In this document: positions 1 through 11,661 of the stretch, in pieces
How positions within the stretch are numbered: the first letter of the stretch is position 1
Layout: the number at the start of each line of letters is the position of its first letter
Made by a program: the position numbers and the translations under genes
Assembly (NCBI RefSeq): GCF_001659605.2
Contig: NC_035174.2
Span: 8,924,402-8,988,401, forward strand
Length of the DNA: 64,000 bases
Origin: Manihot esculenta
Lineage: Eukaryota; Streptophyta; Magnoliopsida; Malpighiales; Euphorbiaceae
Reading direction: 5' to 3'
The notes under the pieces: model-generated
What the model saw: the letters and a program-made list of their open reading frames with translations, nothing else
Told to the model about the DNA's origin: nothing
Databases searched by the model: none

Positions 1-3000
1 CCCATACGAAATCTATCATCTTTCTGGCTGTGATTGTTGCTATTGCTTCTGCCTCTGGCCATTTCGAGAAGTATTCCACAGCTACCACTACAAATTTTCT
101 TTGCCCCGTAGTCTTGGGGAAAGGGCCCAGGATGTCAATTCCCCATTGCGAGAAAGGCCATGGACTGGATATGCTTGCTTGAGGAGTGGCAGGGGTCCTG
201 ATGGCATTAGCAAATCTCTGACATACGTCGCACCTTCGGACAAACTCTTCTGCTTCTTTCTTAACAGTGGGCCAGTAGTATCCTTGCCTGAATATTTTGT
301 TAGCTAATGTCTCTGCTCCCTCGTGAGCCCCACATAGGCCTCTATGTATTTCCTCCATTACCCTTGCAGCTTCTTCCGGACTTACACACCGGAGCCATGG
401 GCTGGACTTCCCCTTTCTGTACAAAGTTCCCCTTATTACTTGGTAATTGGCAGCTCGAGCTGCTATCTTTCTGGCTTCGTCTTTATCTTCAGGGAGTTCG
501 CCCTTCTCCAAATATTTCAGATAGGGGCTCATCCAAGTTGGGCTCTGGTCCACCTGCAGTACCGTGTTTGTCTTCTTGAAAGCAGGTGTGCGGATATGCT
601 GTATGTATACTTTGTCAGGGAGCTGCTCTAATTCTTCTTTGGTCAATCGACTAAGCAGGTCTGCCTCCTCATTTTCATCCCGAGGTATTCTTTGAAATCT
701 GACAATAACTCCCCGTTCTGCGAGCTCGGCTTCTATGGCTTTTACTTTATCAAGATAGTTCTGCATGATGGGGTCTCTGGCTTGATATACCCCCGTTACC
801 TGGTTGATCACCAGTTGAGAGTCACTATTTACTTCGAGGTCGGTTACCCCTACTTCCGAGGCTACCAACATCCCATTCACCAAGGCCTCGTACTCGGCCA
901 TATTGTTAGAAGCCTTGAATTCTAACCGTAAAGCATAACACACTTTGAAGCCCTCCGGCCCCTTAAGCATTATCCCTGCGCCGCTGCCCTCAGATCCTGA
1001 TGCTCCGTCTACATATAGCTTCCAGCTAAATTCTTGGGAAAGCTCTCGCTCTCCTTCCTTTCTAGGCATCTCCGAGGATGATTCTTCCTTCTCCTCGTTG
1101 AATGAGCATTCTGCTATGAAGTCAGCCAGCGCTTGAGATTTTATTGCTGTCCGAGGTCGGTATTCCAGACAGTAGGGGCTGATTTCCACGGACCATGCTA
1201 ACATCCGTCCTGAAGTTTCCGGCCTACGTAGGATCTTCTTTAAGGGTTGGTTCGTCATCACAACTCCTTGGTGGCCTTCCAGATAAACTTTGAATTTCCG
1301 GACTGCTAACAACAAGGCATAAGCCAATTTTTCAATGTTCGAGTACCTGACCTCAGTGTCTCTAAGTACCTTGCTGATGTAGAAAACAGGTTTCTGCTCT
1401 CCTCCTTCTACCCTTACTAGTACCGCGCTGATTGCCTGTTCTGAGGCTGCCAAATATATCGGAAGCTCTTCCCCTTTTATGGGACTGCTGAGCACGTGAG
1501 GCGAGCTAAGATATTTCTTAAGTTCCGCAAAAGCTTTTTGGCAGTCTTCCGTCCATTCGAAGTTTGGTACCTTTCTCAACTTTTTGAAGAATGGTAAACA
1601 CTTTTCTGCTGACTTCGACATAAATCGGTTAAGCGCCACCACTCTCCCGGTTAATCTCTGGACGTCCCTTACGCAGGTCGGCTCTGGCATATTCAATATG
1701 GCTTCTACTTTCTCCGGATTAGGCTCAATGCCTCTTCCACTCACCATGTATCCCAAGAACTTTCCTCCCCTGATGAAAAAAGCACATTTTGCTGGGTTTA
1801 ACTTCATTCTGTATTGATCTAACACCCCAAATATCTCCCTTAGATCTGCTATGTGTTGTTGAAAAGTTGAACTTTTAACCACCATGTCATCCACATACAC
1901 TTCTACATTCCTGCCAATCTGGTTCTTAAAGATTTTATTCATTAATCGTTGGTAAGTTGCCCCGGCGTTTCTTAATCCGAAAGGCATAGCTTTGTAGCAG
2001 TAAGTCCCGTCTTCAGTTATAAATGAGGTTTTCTCCTCATCCGACTTCTCCATTGGGATTTGGTGATAACCAGACATAGCATCCAAAGAAGACATATAAT
2101 CAAATCCGGCCGTTGAATCGACCATTTTATTAATATCGGGGAGGGGGTAACAATCTTTGGGGCAGGCTTTATTTAGGTCGGTAAAATCTATGCACATCCT
2201 GTATTTGCCATTGGCTTTTTTAACTAACACAGGATTTGCCAACCATTGTGGGTACATTACTTCCCTAATAAAGCCTGCTTCTTCTAACTTCTGCACTTCC
2301 TCCCGGGTGGCTTGCTGTTTTTCTCTTCCTACTACTCTCTTCTTTTGCTTCACTGGTCTGGCCTCGGGGAGGACATTCAATCGGTGTGTTATCACTTTGG
2401 GGTCAATTCCTGGCATGTCTGAGGGCTTCCATGCGAAGGTCGACGCGTGACCTCGGATCAGAGTCATGACTTCACCTTTTTGTTCTTTGGTGAGGTTGGC
2501 ATTAAGACTGAAAACCTTGCTTGCATCTGCTTCTGATAAGGGGAAGGTCTCCAATTCTCCGACTGGCTCTGTCCGGGCTTCTTTTGTTTCATCTCTGACC
2601 TCCAGAACTTCCGAGTCGAGTGCTTCTCCAGTTGAGCTCGGTTCTGTTACTGTGGCCAAGTATACCGCCCTTGCTTCTTCCTGGCTGCCCCGAACCATTC
2701 CCACTCCTTCTTCTGTTGGAAACTTGAGTGCCAAATACCTGATGCTGGTGACAGCTTCAAAGCTAAACAACGCCGGCCTCCCTAAAATCGCATTGTAACT
2801 CAGTGGGAGTTTAACCACCAAAAACACCTCATGATGGGTGCGAGCTCTGGGTGCTTCTCCCAAGGTAAGGGCCAGCTTCACCTTCCCTTCTACAAATACC
2901 GGTGCTCCTCCGATCCCTTTGATGGGTGACTGGTCCCGAACCAGCTGTTCCTCCGGGATTTCCATCTGCTGGAAAACCCGATATGGCAATAAATTGACCT

Positions 3001-4342
3001 TACTCCCATCATCCACCAGAACCTTCTTCACCCGAAAATTATGAATGACTGCTTCAATAACAAGCGCGTCATCATGGGGCATCTGAATGCCCTGTGCATC
3101 TTCTGAAGAGAAAACGATGGCCATGGGTGAGTGTTCAACGATCTGCATGACCTCGCCATTGCTGATCTCTCCTTCCCGGTTTCTCTTCTTTCCTCGACGG
3201 CTCATCCGTCCTCCAGTTCCTCCAACAATCATATTAATAGTCCCACTAGACCCATCATTCACTGGTCCAGCTCCGGTTCTCCTGGGCATCTGGGCTGCCG
3301 GACTGGGCGGAGGCCTCTGCCCCTCCGGTTTCTTCACAAAATTTTTGAGATGCCCCCTTTTTATCAATCTTTCAATCTCCGCGATTAACTGAAAACAGTT
3401 ATTTGTATCGTGGCCATGTGTCCGGTGGTACTGACAATACTTGTCAGGATTCCTCTGATCTGCTTCCGACCTCATGGGTTTAGGCCACTGGAGGAACTCC
3501 TTATCCTGGACTGCCATGAGCACTTCGGCTCTGGAAGCGTTGAGGGGAGTAGGCTTCTCAGGAACCCAAGGGGGGAGCACTCGTGGTTCATGAGCCCTGG
3601 GAGGAGGGGGGGGCCTTTGATCCCTTCTTTCCCAGGCCTGCTTATATGGCTCAGGCCTCTTCCCACGCTTCTTCTCGTGTTTCTCCAGCCTTCCTTCCTC
3701 CGGGGCTTTCTCTTTTCCTGCCACCCCTTTGGCAAATCTACTCGTTACTAAGGCGTCATCCTGCCTTATGTACTTTTCCGCCCTCTTCATCAACTCGGCC
3801 AGTGAGGTCGGAGGTTTCCTGCTCAAAGAACCAAAGAACTCGGCAGAGGTTGTTCCCTTTTGCATGGCCTCTACCGCCCTTCCTTCGTCGAGCTCGGGAA
3901 TTTGCAGGGCCTCCGTATTGAAACGGGCGACATACTCTCTGAGAGATTCACCAGCTTTTTGCCTAACTGTTTCCAGATAGCTTGTCTTCCTATCTGCTGG
4001 CACCCCGGCTACGAACCGGCTGATGAAGCGGAGGGCAAGGTCTCCAAAACTTTTAATGCTTCCGGCCTCCAGGCTGTTGAACCATGCCCTCGCTGGTCCC
4101 GAGAGCGTTGTTGGGAACACCTTGCACATCAGAGCATCTGACAGAGTTTGCAACTCCATGAAGGTCTTATAGTTCATGACATGTTCTCTCGGGTTTCCAG
4201 CCCCATTATAGGCCGCCATCGGCGGCATCATAAACTTTTTGGGAACGGTCTCCTGCTGCATTACCTTTGAGAAGGGAGAAGAAGTAGGCAAGGAGGTTTG
4301 ACTCTGATCTTTCTTACCTAGCTCGGCTAGGAGCTGCTCCTT
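1..4342 (-). CDS. gag core-pol polyprotein of the gypsy element (partial, open to window start)
   Basis: One frame appears open from about 4342 to base 1. I checked that landmark codons share one phase. Landmarks on the minus strand: retrotransposon gag core about 4290-3880; CCHC-like zinc knuckle (C-x2-H..GHDTNNC) 3436-3395; aspartic protease with VDDGS near 3010; reverse transcriptase about 2330-1690 with YVDD at 1897-1886; RNase H about 1560-1190; a second, archaeal-type RNase H-like domain starting YVDGASGS near 1012 and running to about 640; integrase zinc finger with CDVC near 232; integrase core with its first catalytic Asp (WGID) at 136-134. The remaining integrase active-site residues are outside. 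The polyprotein is processed by its own protease for reverse transcription and integration. The gag start is displaced by the frameshift at about 4343. Confidence 0.9.
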
Positions 4343-4880
4343 CAACCTTTTTCAGTTTTTGGTTCATTTTCTCGTCTTCTGGGTTGGATCTTTTGCCCAA
4401 ACTACATTCTTCCTCCTCTGTTTCAGTTCCCGTTTCCCTGGTTGTTTCAGCAGAATAGTCGTCCACCTCTTCATTTTCTATCATCTCTCTTGCCCTTCTC
4501 CCATGGATTCGGGCCTCCGGTTCTTCCTCTTCTCCGGCATCGTGGTTGTTAGTTTGGAGGCGGATAGAGGTAGGTCGGGGTTCATCGGTTCTGGGTTCCT
4601 CCACTACTGGGAGTGCGTTTACTGGGGTGCTAAGTCCCCTTTGTTGCATTATCTGCCCCAACCAGTGAGCAGTGGTTTGTAGCTGGAGAGCCATGGTTTG
4701 AATGTCTTGGTTAGACAGGGTCATGGTGGGAGTATTCCCTGCCAAGCCTGGCGAGGGATTAAGAGAGATGGGTGTTTGGTTATTCAACGTCGTAGGGCTA
4801 GAAAAAGAGAACTGCTGCCCCTCTTGGGCGGAGCTTAAGTCATTTGGAATATTAAGGTTACTTTCTTGGTGGTTTGCCAT
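4314..4880 (-). pseudogene. gag N-terminal part of the gypsy element, ends early by frameshift
   Basis: The frame starts at the ATG at 4878-4880 (MANHQES), the first methionine after the primer-binding site that begins a polar gag-like protein. It has a Gln/Asn/Ser-rich N-terminus, then an acidic, Glu-rich linker, and ends at a stop at 4314-4316. The last 10 or so residues (about 4314-4343) are out of phase. The downstream gag core continues in another minus frame, beginning with a Lys-Glu-Gln-Leu-Leu run at about 4342. Reading on in phase needs one base fewer near 4343. An alternative is a programmed +1 shift, but the position inside the N-terminal linker rather than between gag and pol makes a mutation or sequence error more likely. 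Confidence 0.8.
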
Positions 4881-4938
4881 TGTGGATCTCAGTGGGTTTT
4901 GAAAGTGAAAACTCCGGTGATGAAAAGATCTCCTTCGT

Positions 4939-4956
4939 TTCCCACAGACGGCGCCA
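4939..4956 (-). other. Primer-binding site of the gypsy element
   Basis: On the minus strand, two bases after the LTR end, the sequence TGGCGCC followed by GTCTGTGGGAA begins. TGG at this place pairs with the CCA end of a tRNA primer, and TGGCGCC starts are common in plant gypsy elements. I cannot name the primer tRNA with confidence. Confidence 0.75.
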
Positions 4957-4958
4957 AT

Positions 4959-5452
4959 TGATGGTCTGAGATCCAATAGAATAGGGTTTTTCAAGGGTTT
5001 TGTGTTACAGAATAAGGCTTAAAACTTTCTGAGGAGGGGACTCCTCTTTTATACATTGTCTTGCTTGCTGGTGACGTGTAAAGGTCTCTCCAGGATTGGG
5101 CCACGCGTCTCTGCCATACAGATTCGGGTGTACTAGGGTATCAGCTGCCTGTTACATGCGTAACGGCCTCTGATTCTCCTCATGCGTACGTTCGAGCGGA
5201 TCTGCCAGGCTGTCTGGTGAGTACTGTTCTGGACCCCGGGCTGGGCCGAGAGTTGGGCTGGACGCTGGGCCTGAGAGGGGTCTGCTGGTCAGGGATCAGG
5301 CTGGACTGAGTGAGGAAGCTTGGTCGAGCCCGGCCCGGAAGCTGGAATGAGCCAGGCTTGTTGGGGGGTATCAAGTACGTGGGCCTCTGTGTCATGGGCC
5401 TTTGGCTGTGGTCAAACCCCTGTTCTGGGGTGAAGAAATCCAGCGGTCATCA
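4959..5452 (-). repeat. 5' LTR of the gypsy element (494 bp)
   Basis: The left edge starts tgatg at 4959-4963 and the right edge ends catca at 5448-5452, giving a 5 bp inverted terminal pair with the canonical TG..CA. The inner edge lies 2 bp from a primer-binding site, which fixes the boundary and orientation. The LTR is much more GC-rich than the AT-rich flank beginning at 5453. It should contain the element promoter and polyadenylation signal, but I did not assign them individually. A diverged relative stands alone at 44574-45050. Confidence 0.9.
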
Positions 5453-5934
5453 ATAGGGATTGACTTGTTAGTAATAGCAATATTCAAGAAATAAATAAGG
5501 AATTTTATTTGAGAGTAAAATTGAATTTTAAAAATTTTCTCTCTTATTTTTTATCTGTTTTTAATAGAAAAGATGATAGAAAAACTATTTCGTTGACGGA
5601 GAGAAAAATTAAGGACGTTTTAATATATTTCTGAAAATGCAGGGACTGACTTGTTAATAATGATAATATTTAAGGACTAAAAAGTAAATATCCCTAAGTA
5701 ATTTATAATAATAAATTTTATAAAATTATAAAAAAAAAACATATTAAAAAATAATCAATGAAAATGTAATATTACATATTAAAATGTAAAAATATAATTG
5801 TGGTATTAATTAATCATAAATTATATAATATTTATATATAAAAAGCGATATAGAGTTAAAAACTCATATATTAATAATAGAATTTATCGCATATCAATCT
5901 AATTTTAATCTAATCAAAAATTTTTTTCATAATT

Positions 5935-6390
5935 TAATATTAAATTTAATTAAAACTCAATTGAATCAAAATATCAAATAATAGTAATTTTATTTTTAAT
6001 TTTTTTATTTAATTAATATTTTCAATTCTTACTAATTAAATTTAACTTCATATTTTAATTTTTACTTAAAAACATGAATTTATTATTTTAATAATTATCT
6101 AATATTTTTTTGAAAACAATTATCTAATATTTAAACACGTCATTTTAATAATTTTAATTTTAAAAATAATTTAACTATATTTTTATTAATTTAAATAATT
6201 TTTTTTAAAAATTTTATAAGAGACTTCAAAATTAATTTAAATAATAAAATTAATATCTAATTTATATCCTTATTTAAAAGATATAATGTCAATTTATTTT
6301 TTAATATTTTTAACTAACTATAAAATTAATTTAAATATAAAATTATTATCTATTTTAAATAATAAAATTATCAACTATAAAATAATACTG
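5935..6390. repeat. Diverged direct repeat, copy A
   Basis: A stretch of about 455 bp whose order of recognisable words (atatcaaataatag, actaattaaatttaact, acttaaaaa, ttaaacacgtcattttaat, aactataaaattaattt) recurs in the same order and direction at 6603-7030. A partial copy of its first part lies between them at 6451-6600. This is an old tandem-type duplication in non-coding DNA. Confidence 0.6.
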
Positions 6391-6450
6391 AAACATTAAA
6401 GAATAATAATAAATTTTAAAAATTACAATCGATAAATATTTTTATATTTT

Positions 6451-6600
6451 ACCATTAGATTTAATTAAAAATTAATCAATTTAAAATATCAAATAATAAT
6501 AATTTTATTTTTAATTTTTTATTTCATTAATTTTTTTAATTCTCACTAATTAGATTTAACTTCATATTTTAATTTCTGCTTAAAAAATATGATTTATTAT
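6451..6600. repeat. Diverged direct repeat, partial copy B
   Basis: Matches the first roughly 150 bp of copies A and C in the same direction and ends exactly where copy C begins. This suggests unequal crossing-over or slippage within the array. Confidence 0.55.
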
Positions 6601-6602
6601 TT

Positions 6603-7030
6603 TACTATTAAATTTAATTAAAAATTAATTAAATTAAAATATCAAATAATAGTAAATTTATTTTTAAATTTTTTATTTCATTAATATTTTTAATTCTCAC
6701 TAATTAAATTTAACTTCATATTTTAATTTTTACTTAAAAAATATGAATTTATTCTAATATTTAAACATGTTGTTTTAATAATTTTAACTTAAAATTAATT
6801 TAGTTATATTTTTATTAATTTAAATGATTCTTTTAAATTTTTTAGCAAAACTCTAAAATTAATTTAAATAATAAAATTATCATCTAATTTATATCTTTAT
6901 TTAAAAATTTTAATATCAATATATTTTATACATATTTTTAAAGATTTTTTTAACTAATTATAAAATTAATTGAAATAATAAAATTATTATCTATTTTAAG
7001 TAATAAAATTATCGACTATAAATTAATTAA
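6603..7030. repeat. Diverged direct repeat, copy C
   Basis: Second full copy of the unit described for 5935-6390. It shares the same series of words, including the ttaaacatgttgttttaat segment and the terminal aactataaattaatt. Confidence 0.6.
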
Positions 7031-8725
7031 AACTGTCATAAATCAATAAAAGAGCTAAAGATATTATCAGAAATCCCAACGTTTTTCCTTTCCACTTTTA
7101 TATATAATATAAATAATTAAATATATCAACTTTAAATATAATTATTTTTATTTTTATTTTTTATAAAAAAATAAATTGTTATAAAATTTATAATAATGAA
7201 ATAGATATAAAATATAATATTTATTTTAAAATTAGTTAATATTAATTTTTTAATTCACTGAATCTATTTTTAAATTATGTAATCGAACCAACAATAAAAT
7301 CTAGAAGTTTTTATACCGTTGTTATTAAAATTACAAATTATGGATTAAAATAATTTATGCATTGATTATTATTATCTTTTCATATTAATAATATTATTTA
7401 AAAATTAACTATAAAAATATAAATAAAATGAATTATATTGAAAATAATTAATATTTATAAATTAAAACTCTATGTTAAAAATTCTTAAAATAAAGAAATA
7501 TATAGAAAATACTAAAAATAATAAATAAATTATCATAATTATTTTGAAACTTAATTTAAAACATTAAAATTAATTTATGCTAATATAAACTATCTTTTTT
7601 ATGACTCTTTTAAATATATAAAAAGTTAATTATATAATTATTTTATTATGCTATTTTATTTCTAAATAAAATAAAATTAATATTATCAAATTTATTAATT
7701 TTGATATATATATATATATATATTAAAATTTCACTTTATTATTTTATAATTATCATCTTATAAATTTAAATTTTTTATTTTATAATTTAATATTATAACT
7801 ATTATTTTTAATATTTTAATATTTTTACATAAATATAAACCATTATCATATAAATAAATTATATTATCACTTTATTATCCGATAATCAATGTTTTAAATT
7901 AAAACTATGGGGTACCGGTTTAATATTATTAAAATTAAAATTTATTTTAAAAATTTTATCTCAAAATATCTATTTTACTGTTCACATAAATTTTAAAATT
8001 AAAATAATTATTTATTAATTTTAAATTAATTTTGATATTAACAAAAATTGTTCACTCTAAATCTTCAATATAATAATTAAAATTTTCAATATATATATAT
8101 ATTAGTTTGGTTCAAAATGCAAACTCCAACTTAACCATATACATGAAATTGAAATATAGACAATCCATTAGGAGGAATTTCAAAGATAATTATTTGAAAA
8201 AATAAAGTATGAGGCAATTCAAACCGACCAAAGAAATATTCAGCACAAGTAAGCTCTTCTCCTATGTTTTTGAAATGATTTTATTTATTAATTTTTTAAT
8301 AAATCTATTTAATGTATTTTGAAGACTATTTTAATTTTTTAGCATTATGAGTGAATTTAATATTAAAAAATTATTAATTTAATTATATTTAAATCTTTCT
8401 AATAAATGTAAATATAATTATTAGATAACTTTTATAAAATTGGAAGAGCCATTAACCAATTATTGTATTATTTTCATGTTTAAGACAGATCTAGAAATGA
8501 TAACACACTAATAATATGAACAAACTGCCAACTCAACTTGTCAGCAATCTTAGATGAGATGCATTACTTTTCTAAATCCTAACAACTGAGTTGCCATTTG
8601 GCATTTGCAGAGGTTTTGTTGGAATATACCCAAAATTATATGGCTTAAAAGACATTGCTGGCAACCAGTCATGGAGACAAACAGTTGCCAGTGGAGAGAA
8701 TGTAATTTCATAATAGTCCTAAGAA

Positions 8726-11091
8726 TCATAATGTGGGTGAGGGCGATGAACTTGCAACTGACCTTGGAGGGGAGGACAAATATGGTTTTGGTGGGATTGG
8801 CAGCGAGTCCAGTGTCCCTTGCAGCATTTCTACCACTCTGCTCATCGGCGGCCTATTTGAGGGATCAGTTTGTATGCACCATAAGCTTACCACCACCATT
8901 TTTCTTACTAGTTGGTTGTCCTCTGCGTTAGCAGTTCCATCAAGTCCAAGCTCTTCTCCTAGCTCCAGACGCTTGAATATCCAATGAGGAAAATATATCT
9001 CGCTAGTATTATCAACTGAAACACAGATATTCTTTCTTCCTCCAACCATTTCTAACACTAGCATCCCATAGCTATAAACATCAGACTTGTGAGATACCCC
9101 TCCAAAATTTCTACAGAATACTTCAGGTGCAATATACCCAGCTGTCCCTCTAGCTCCCATCATCGATATGATACTCTCTTTTCTTGGGCATATTTTAGCT
9201 AGTCCAAAATCAGAAATTTTAGGACAGAAAGTTTCGTCTAGAAGAATGTTGTGAGGCTTTATGTCAAAATGTAGAATCCTTGTGTTACAACCTCGGTGCA
9301 AGTACTCTAATCCTCGAGCAATGCCAATTGCAATATGGTGTAATGTCTCCCAACCCAATTGACGATCAGCTTTCAAGGGATTTTCTTCGTATATGTACTT
9401 TTCAAGAGATCCTTTAGACATGAACTCATAGATTAGAGCTCGTTTGGAATCCTCAAAGCAAAATCCTAAAAGAGTGACAATGTTGACGTGGGAAGTCCTA
9501 CTAATGCTTGCAACCTCGTTTATAAATTCTTCTCCATTTCTCTTGGATTCCTTCAATACCTTCACTGCCACCAGGCGGCCATCAGGTAACTTCCCTTTGT
9601 AAACACTTCCATAACCTCCTTGGCCTAGTTTATCATTGAAGGACCCTGTCATTTTCTTAACTTCTGAATATTTGTATCTTTTTGGTGCCAGCACTCCATG
9701 GTTCTTAAGAAAAGCCTCAATATTGTGATGGTCTTGTGTGTTCTTCTTCCAATAGAAAATGGAGCAATTGGATGAAAACTTTCTAATAAAGCAACAAACT
9801 ATAATTAGAAGCACAATTCCGGAAACCGAGAGAGCTGCAACAATGGTCAAAGGAGATTAAAATACTGTAGAAAAAATCATTATAAGTAAAATTCTCCATT
9901 GGATGTTGAGAAATATATGCAGAAGCGAAATGGAGATGTTGAAGAAGTCGAATACCTATTCCCTAGTCCTAGTCCTAGCTTCAATCTCGATCTAGCAACA
10001 GAGTTCAAAGTAATAATTATGGCGTATATATATGTAAAAGTTGCACATAGAATCGGGTCTAAAGAAATAAGCCTGAGACAACTTTTCTGTCTTTCTAGTC
10101 TATCTGGCCGTATGCTTGCAGGAAGAGAGAATTTAGAAGTTAAAACATTAGGAATATGTCGTGATGTAATGCTAGAATACACAGTAGTCTTTAACTTTCC
10201 AACTTAACATATAACCATGGAAGAAACTGATGTAATGCCAGGTAGTTTGCGATGAATGTTGAAAAAAGAATTATTTAAGAAGTGCGAAAGCATATTACCT
10301 ACTGTTTTCCATGCTATGGTTACGGATCCTGCATCAAAAGTACAAATAACTACATTGTTAGTTTAAAGATTACAGAAATGACAAATTCAAATTGGCATAT
10401 AGAAAAGTGTCTAAAGGAATATATGCCTGCACTCACCTTTGTGTCCTTGCATTGGATCCTGTAAGCTAACAAGAAGAGAGAAGGTAGAAGTTAAAATTCG
10501 GAAAATGTCGTGATCAACATTGGTTATGTTGAGTGGAAGCTGCAGAGTTGAACAATCAAGCAGAGGACTTGGAATACTTGCATTATCCTTGACAGCGTAA
10601 TAGATTTTGAAGCCACCGCAACTATGAAACCTAAAATTATCAGGATCTCCAGACTCTACATAGTAGTTGCATTTGTACATGGTTTTTAGACTGGAATTCA
10701 TTTTAAAAGTAACGTATGGGAGACCGGGAAGACTCAGATTGTTGAAGGACTCGCAACTCCGAGAATTCAGGCGACGATGGAGATCCATGTTAATAACCGA
10801 AAGATTAGTAGATAAAGAGCCTACTGGGGAGAAGCTTTCGACTTGATACCAAATTGGATATCCCGTCTCATTCTCAAACCACCGGATCATCGGCATTCCC
10901 ATATTGCAACCATTCAGCACAAGGGGACCGCACCCCTCATGTCCCTCTATAGTGAAAGGGAATTTGATCGGACCCAGTCTTCCACAGTGAAACACTGGGG
11001 GACAACCCTTGATAAAAGTAAAAACAGGGAGAAACAGAGCAAAGAGAAGAATAAAAGAGAAAGCAGCCATGGCCAGTGGAGTCACCAACAA
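8726..11091 (-). CDS. LRK10L2-type non-RD receptor-like kinase (probable gene, one damaged small exon)
   Basis: Exon 1 is 11091-10437 (inner Met at 11070 also possible). It gives a signal peptide and a GUB_WAK-type extracellular domain ([12 protein letters not shown], then CGPLVLNGC). A 30-nt exon is plausible at 10328-10299, and the last exon 9834-8726 holds the membrane helix and a Ser/Thr kinase. These three join in frame to 597 residues. Kinase motifs: [19 protein letters not shown], catalytic HFDIKPHN (Phe for Arg, hence non-RD), DFGLA, APE. The ectodomain is short: the second, Cys-rich WAK_assoc part of its neighbours is missing. A family-typical 36-nt exon at 9991-9956 keeps phase but reads into TGA, so it must be skipped or the gene is damaged. 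Family role: cell-surface signalling, often in defence. Small exons are inferred. Confidence 0.75.
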
Positions 11092-11170
11092 GGTCTGTGA
11101 TTCTCTTCATTTAGTCTATACGCTATAATATATGGCTATGGAGATGGTCTTTATCTGCTAAACACGTTAG

Positions 11171-11188
11171 TTGACTTGGAGTATTGAC
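11171..11188. promoter_or_regulatory. Paired W-box cores upstream of the LRK10L2-type gene
   Basis: TTGACT at 11171-11176 and TTGAC at 11184-11188, 80-100 bp upstream of the start. TTGAC[C/T] is the WRKY-factor W-box core. The preceding words (ctgctaaacacg) and the first TTGACT are also found upstream of the next gene at 14074-14093, so the block is conserved between paralogues that otherwise differ here. Confidence 0.5.
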
Positions 11189-11661
11189 AATGGAAGACTC
11201 GGAAATTTAATATATAGACTTTAAGCATGGTGGGGTATCCTTGTGAAATTTCGTGCTACTTAAATCGTAAGGCTCTGCAATCTTAAGGCATGGTTTTTAT
11301 CATTTTATGCATGGCCTGATTTTTTTACATCTTTTTGTACATTTTCTTAAAAATTTGAAGGATGTTACATTAAACTATGTTTCTTCTGCTTTTCTATGTG
11401 GAAAAAAGAAAGAGCCACTTGTATATGATCAGAGATGAATATAGAACGGGATGCAAAGAATGCAAAGAGCAAAAAAGTAAGGATTCATCATATGGGATGC
11501 AGAATATGGACATTGCTGCATAACTAGTTCCTTCATTTACTATATACATTCCCCTATGAATTTTCCTATTGATTCTGTGCCTTCAATTTTATCTCTATGA
11601 ACAACAAAAAAGAAAGTAAAATCAAAAGCAACTTTGTCAATTTTTTCCATCTAGAAAAAAT

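Larger units (their letters stand above)
1..5452 (-). mobile_element. Ty3/gypsy Tat-lineage LTR retrotransposon, 5' part (cut at window start)
   Basis: Seen: reading the minus strand from 5452 downwards there is an LTR, a primer-binding site, a gag reading frame, then one long open frame. That frame carries the gag core, a zinc knuckle, aspartic protease, reverse transcriptase with YVDD, RNase H, a second RNase H-like domain, and an integrase that runs off the window at base 1. The order protease-RT-RNaseH-integrase is that of Ty3/gypsy (Metaviridae). The extra RNase H domain after the first is known from the Tat lineage. The rest of the integrase, the 3' LTR and the far target-site duplicate lie outside. 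The only disruption I found is a one-base shift in gag, so the copy looks young. The bases right after the outer LTR end (5453 onward, atagg) are the expected target duplicate and should recur at the other end. Confidence 0.95.
5453..8700. other. AT-rich spacer between gypsy element and receptor-kinase cluster
   Basis: About 3.2 kb made almost entirely of A and T, with no credible reading frame, RNA gene or splice-linked exon. It contains diverged direct repeats listed separately, and a (TA)n run near 7706-7722. Otherwise I see no function. From about 8100 the composition becomes more normal and passes into the 3' flank of the first receptor-kinase gene. Confidence 0.7.

Noticed and set aside
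101..4141. Many short plus-strand open frames
   Set aside because: They lie opposite the continuous gag-pol frame on the minus strand and share no domain features; they are shadows.
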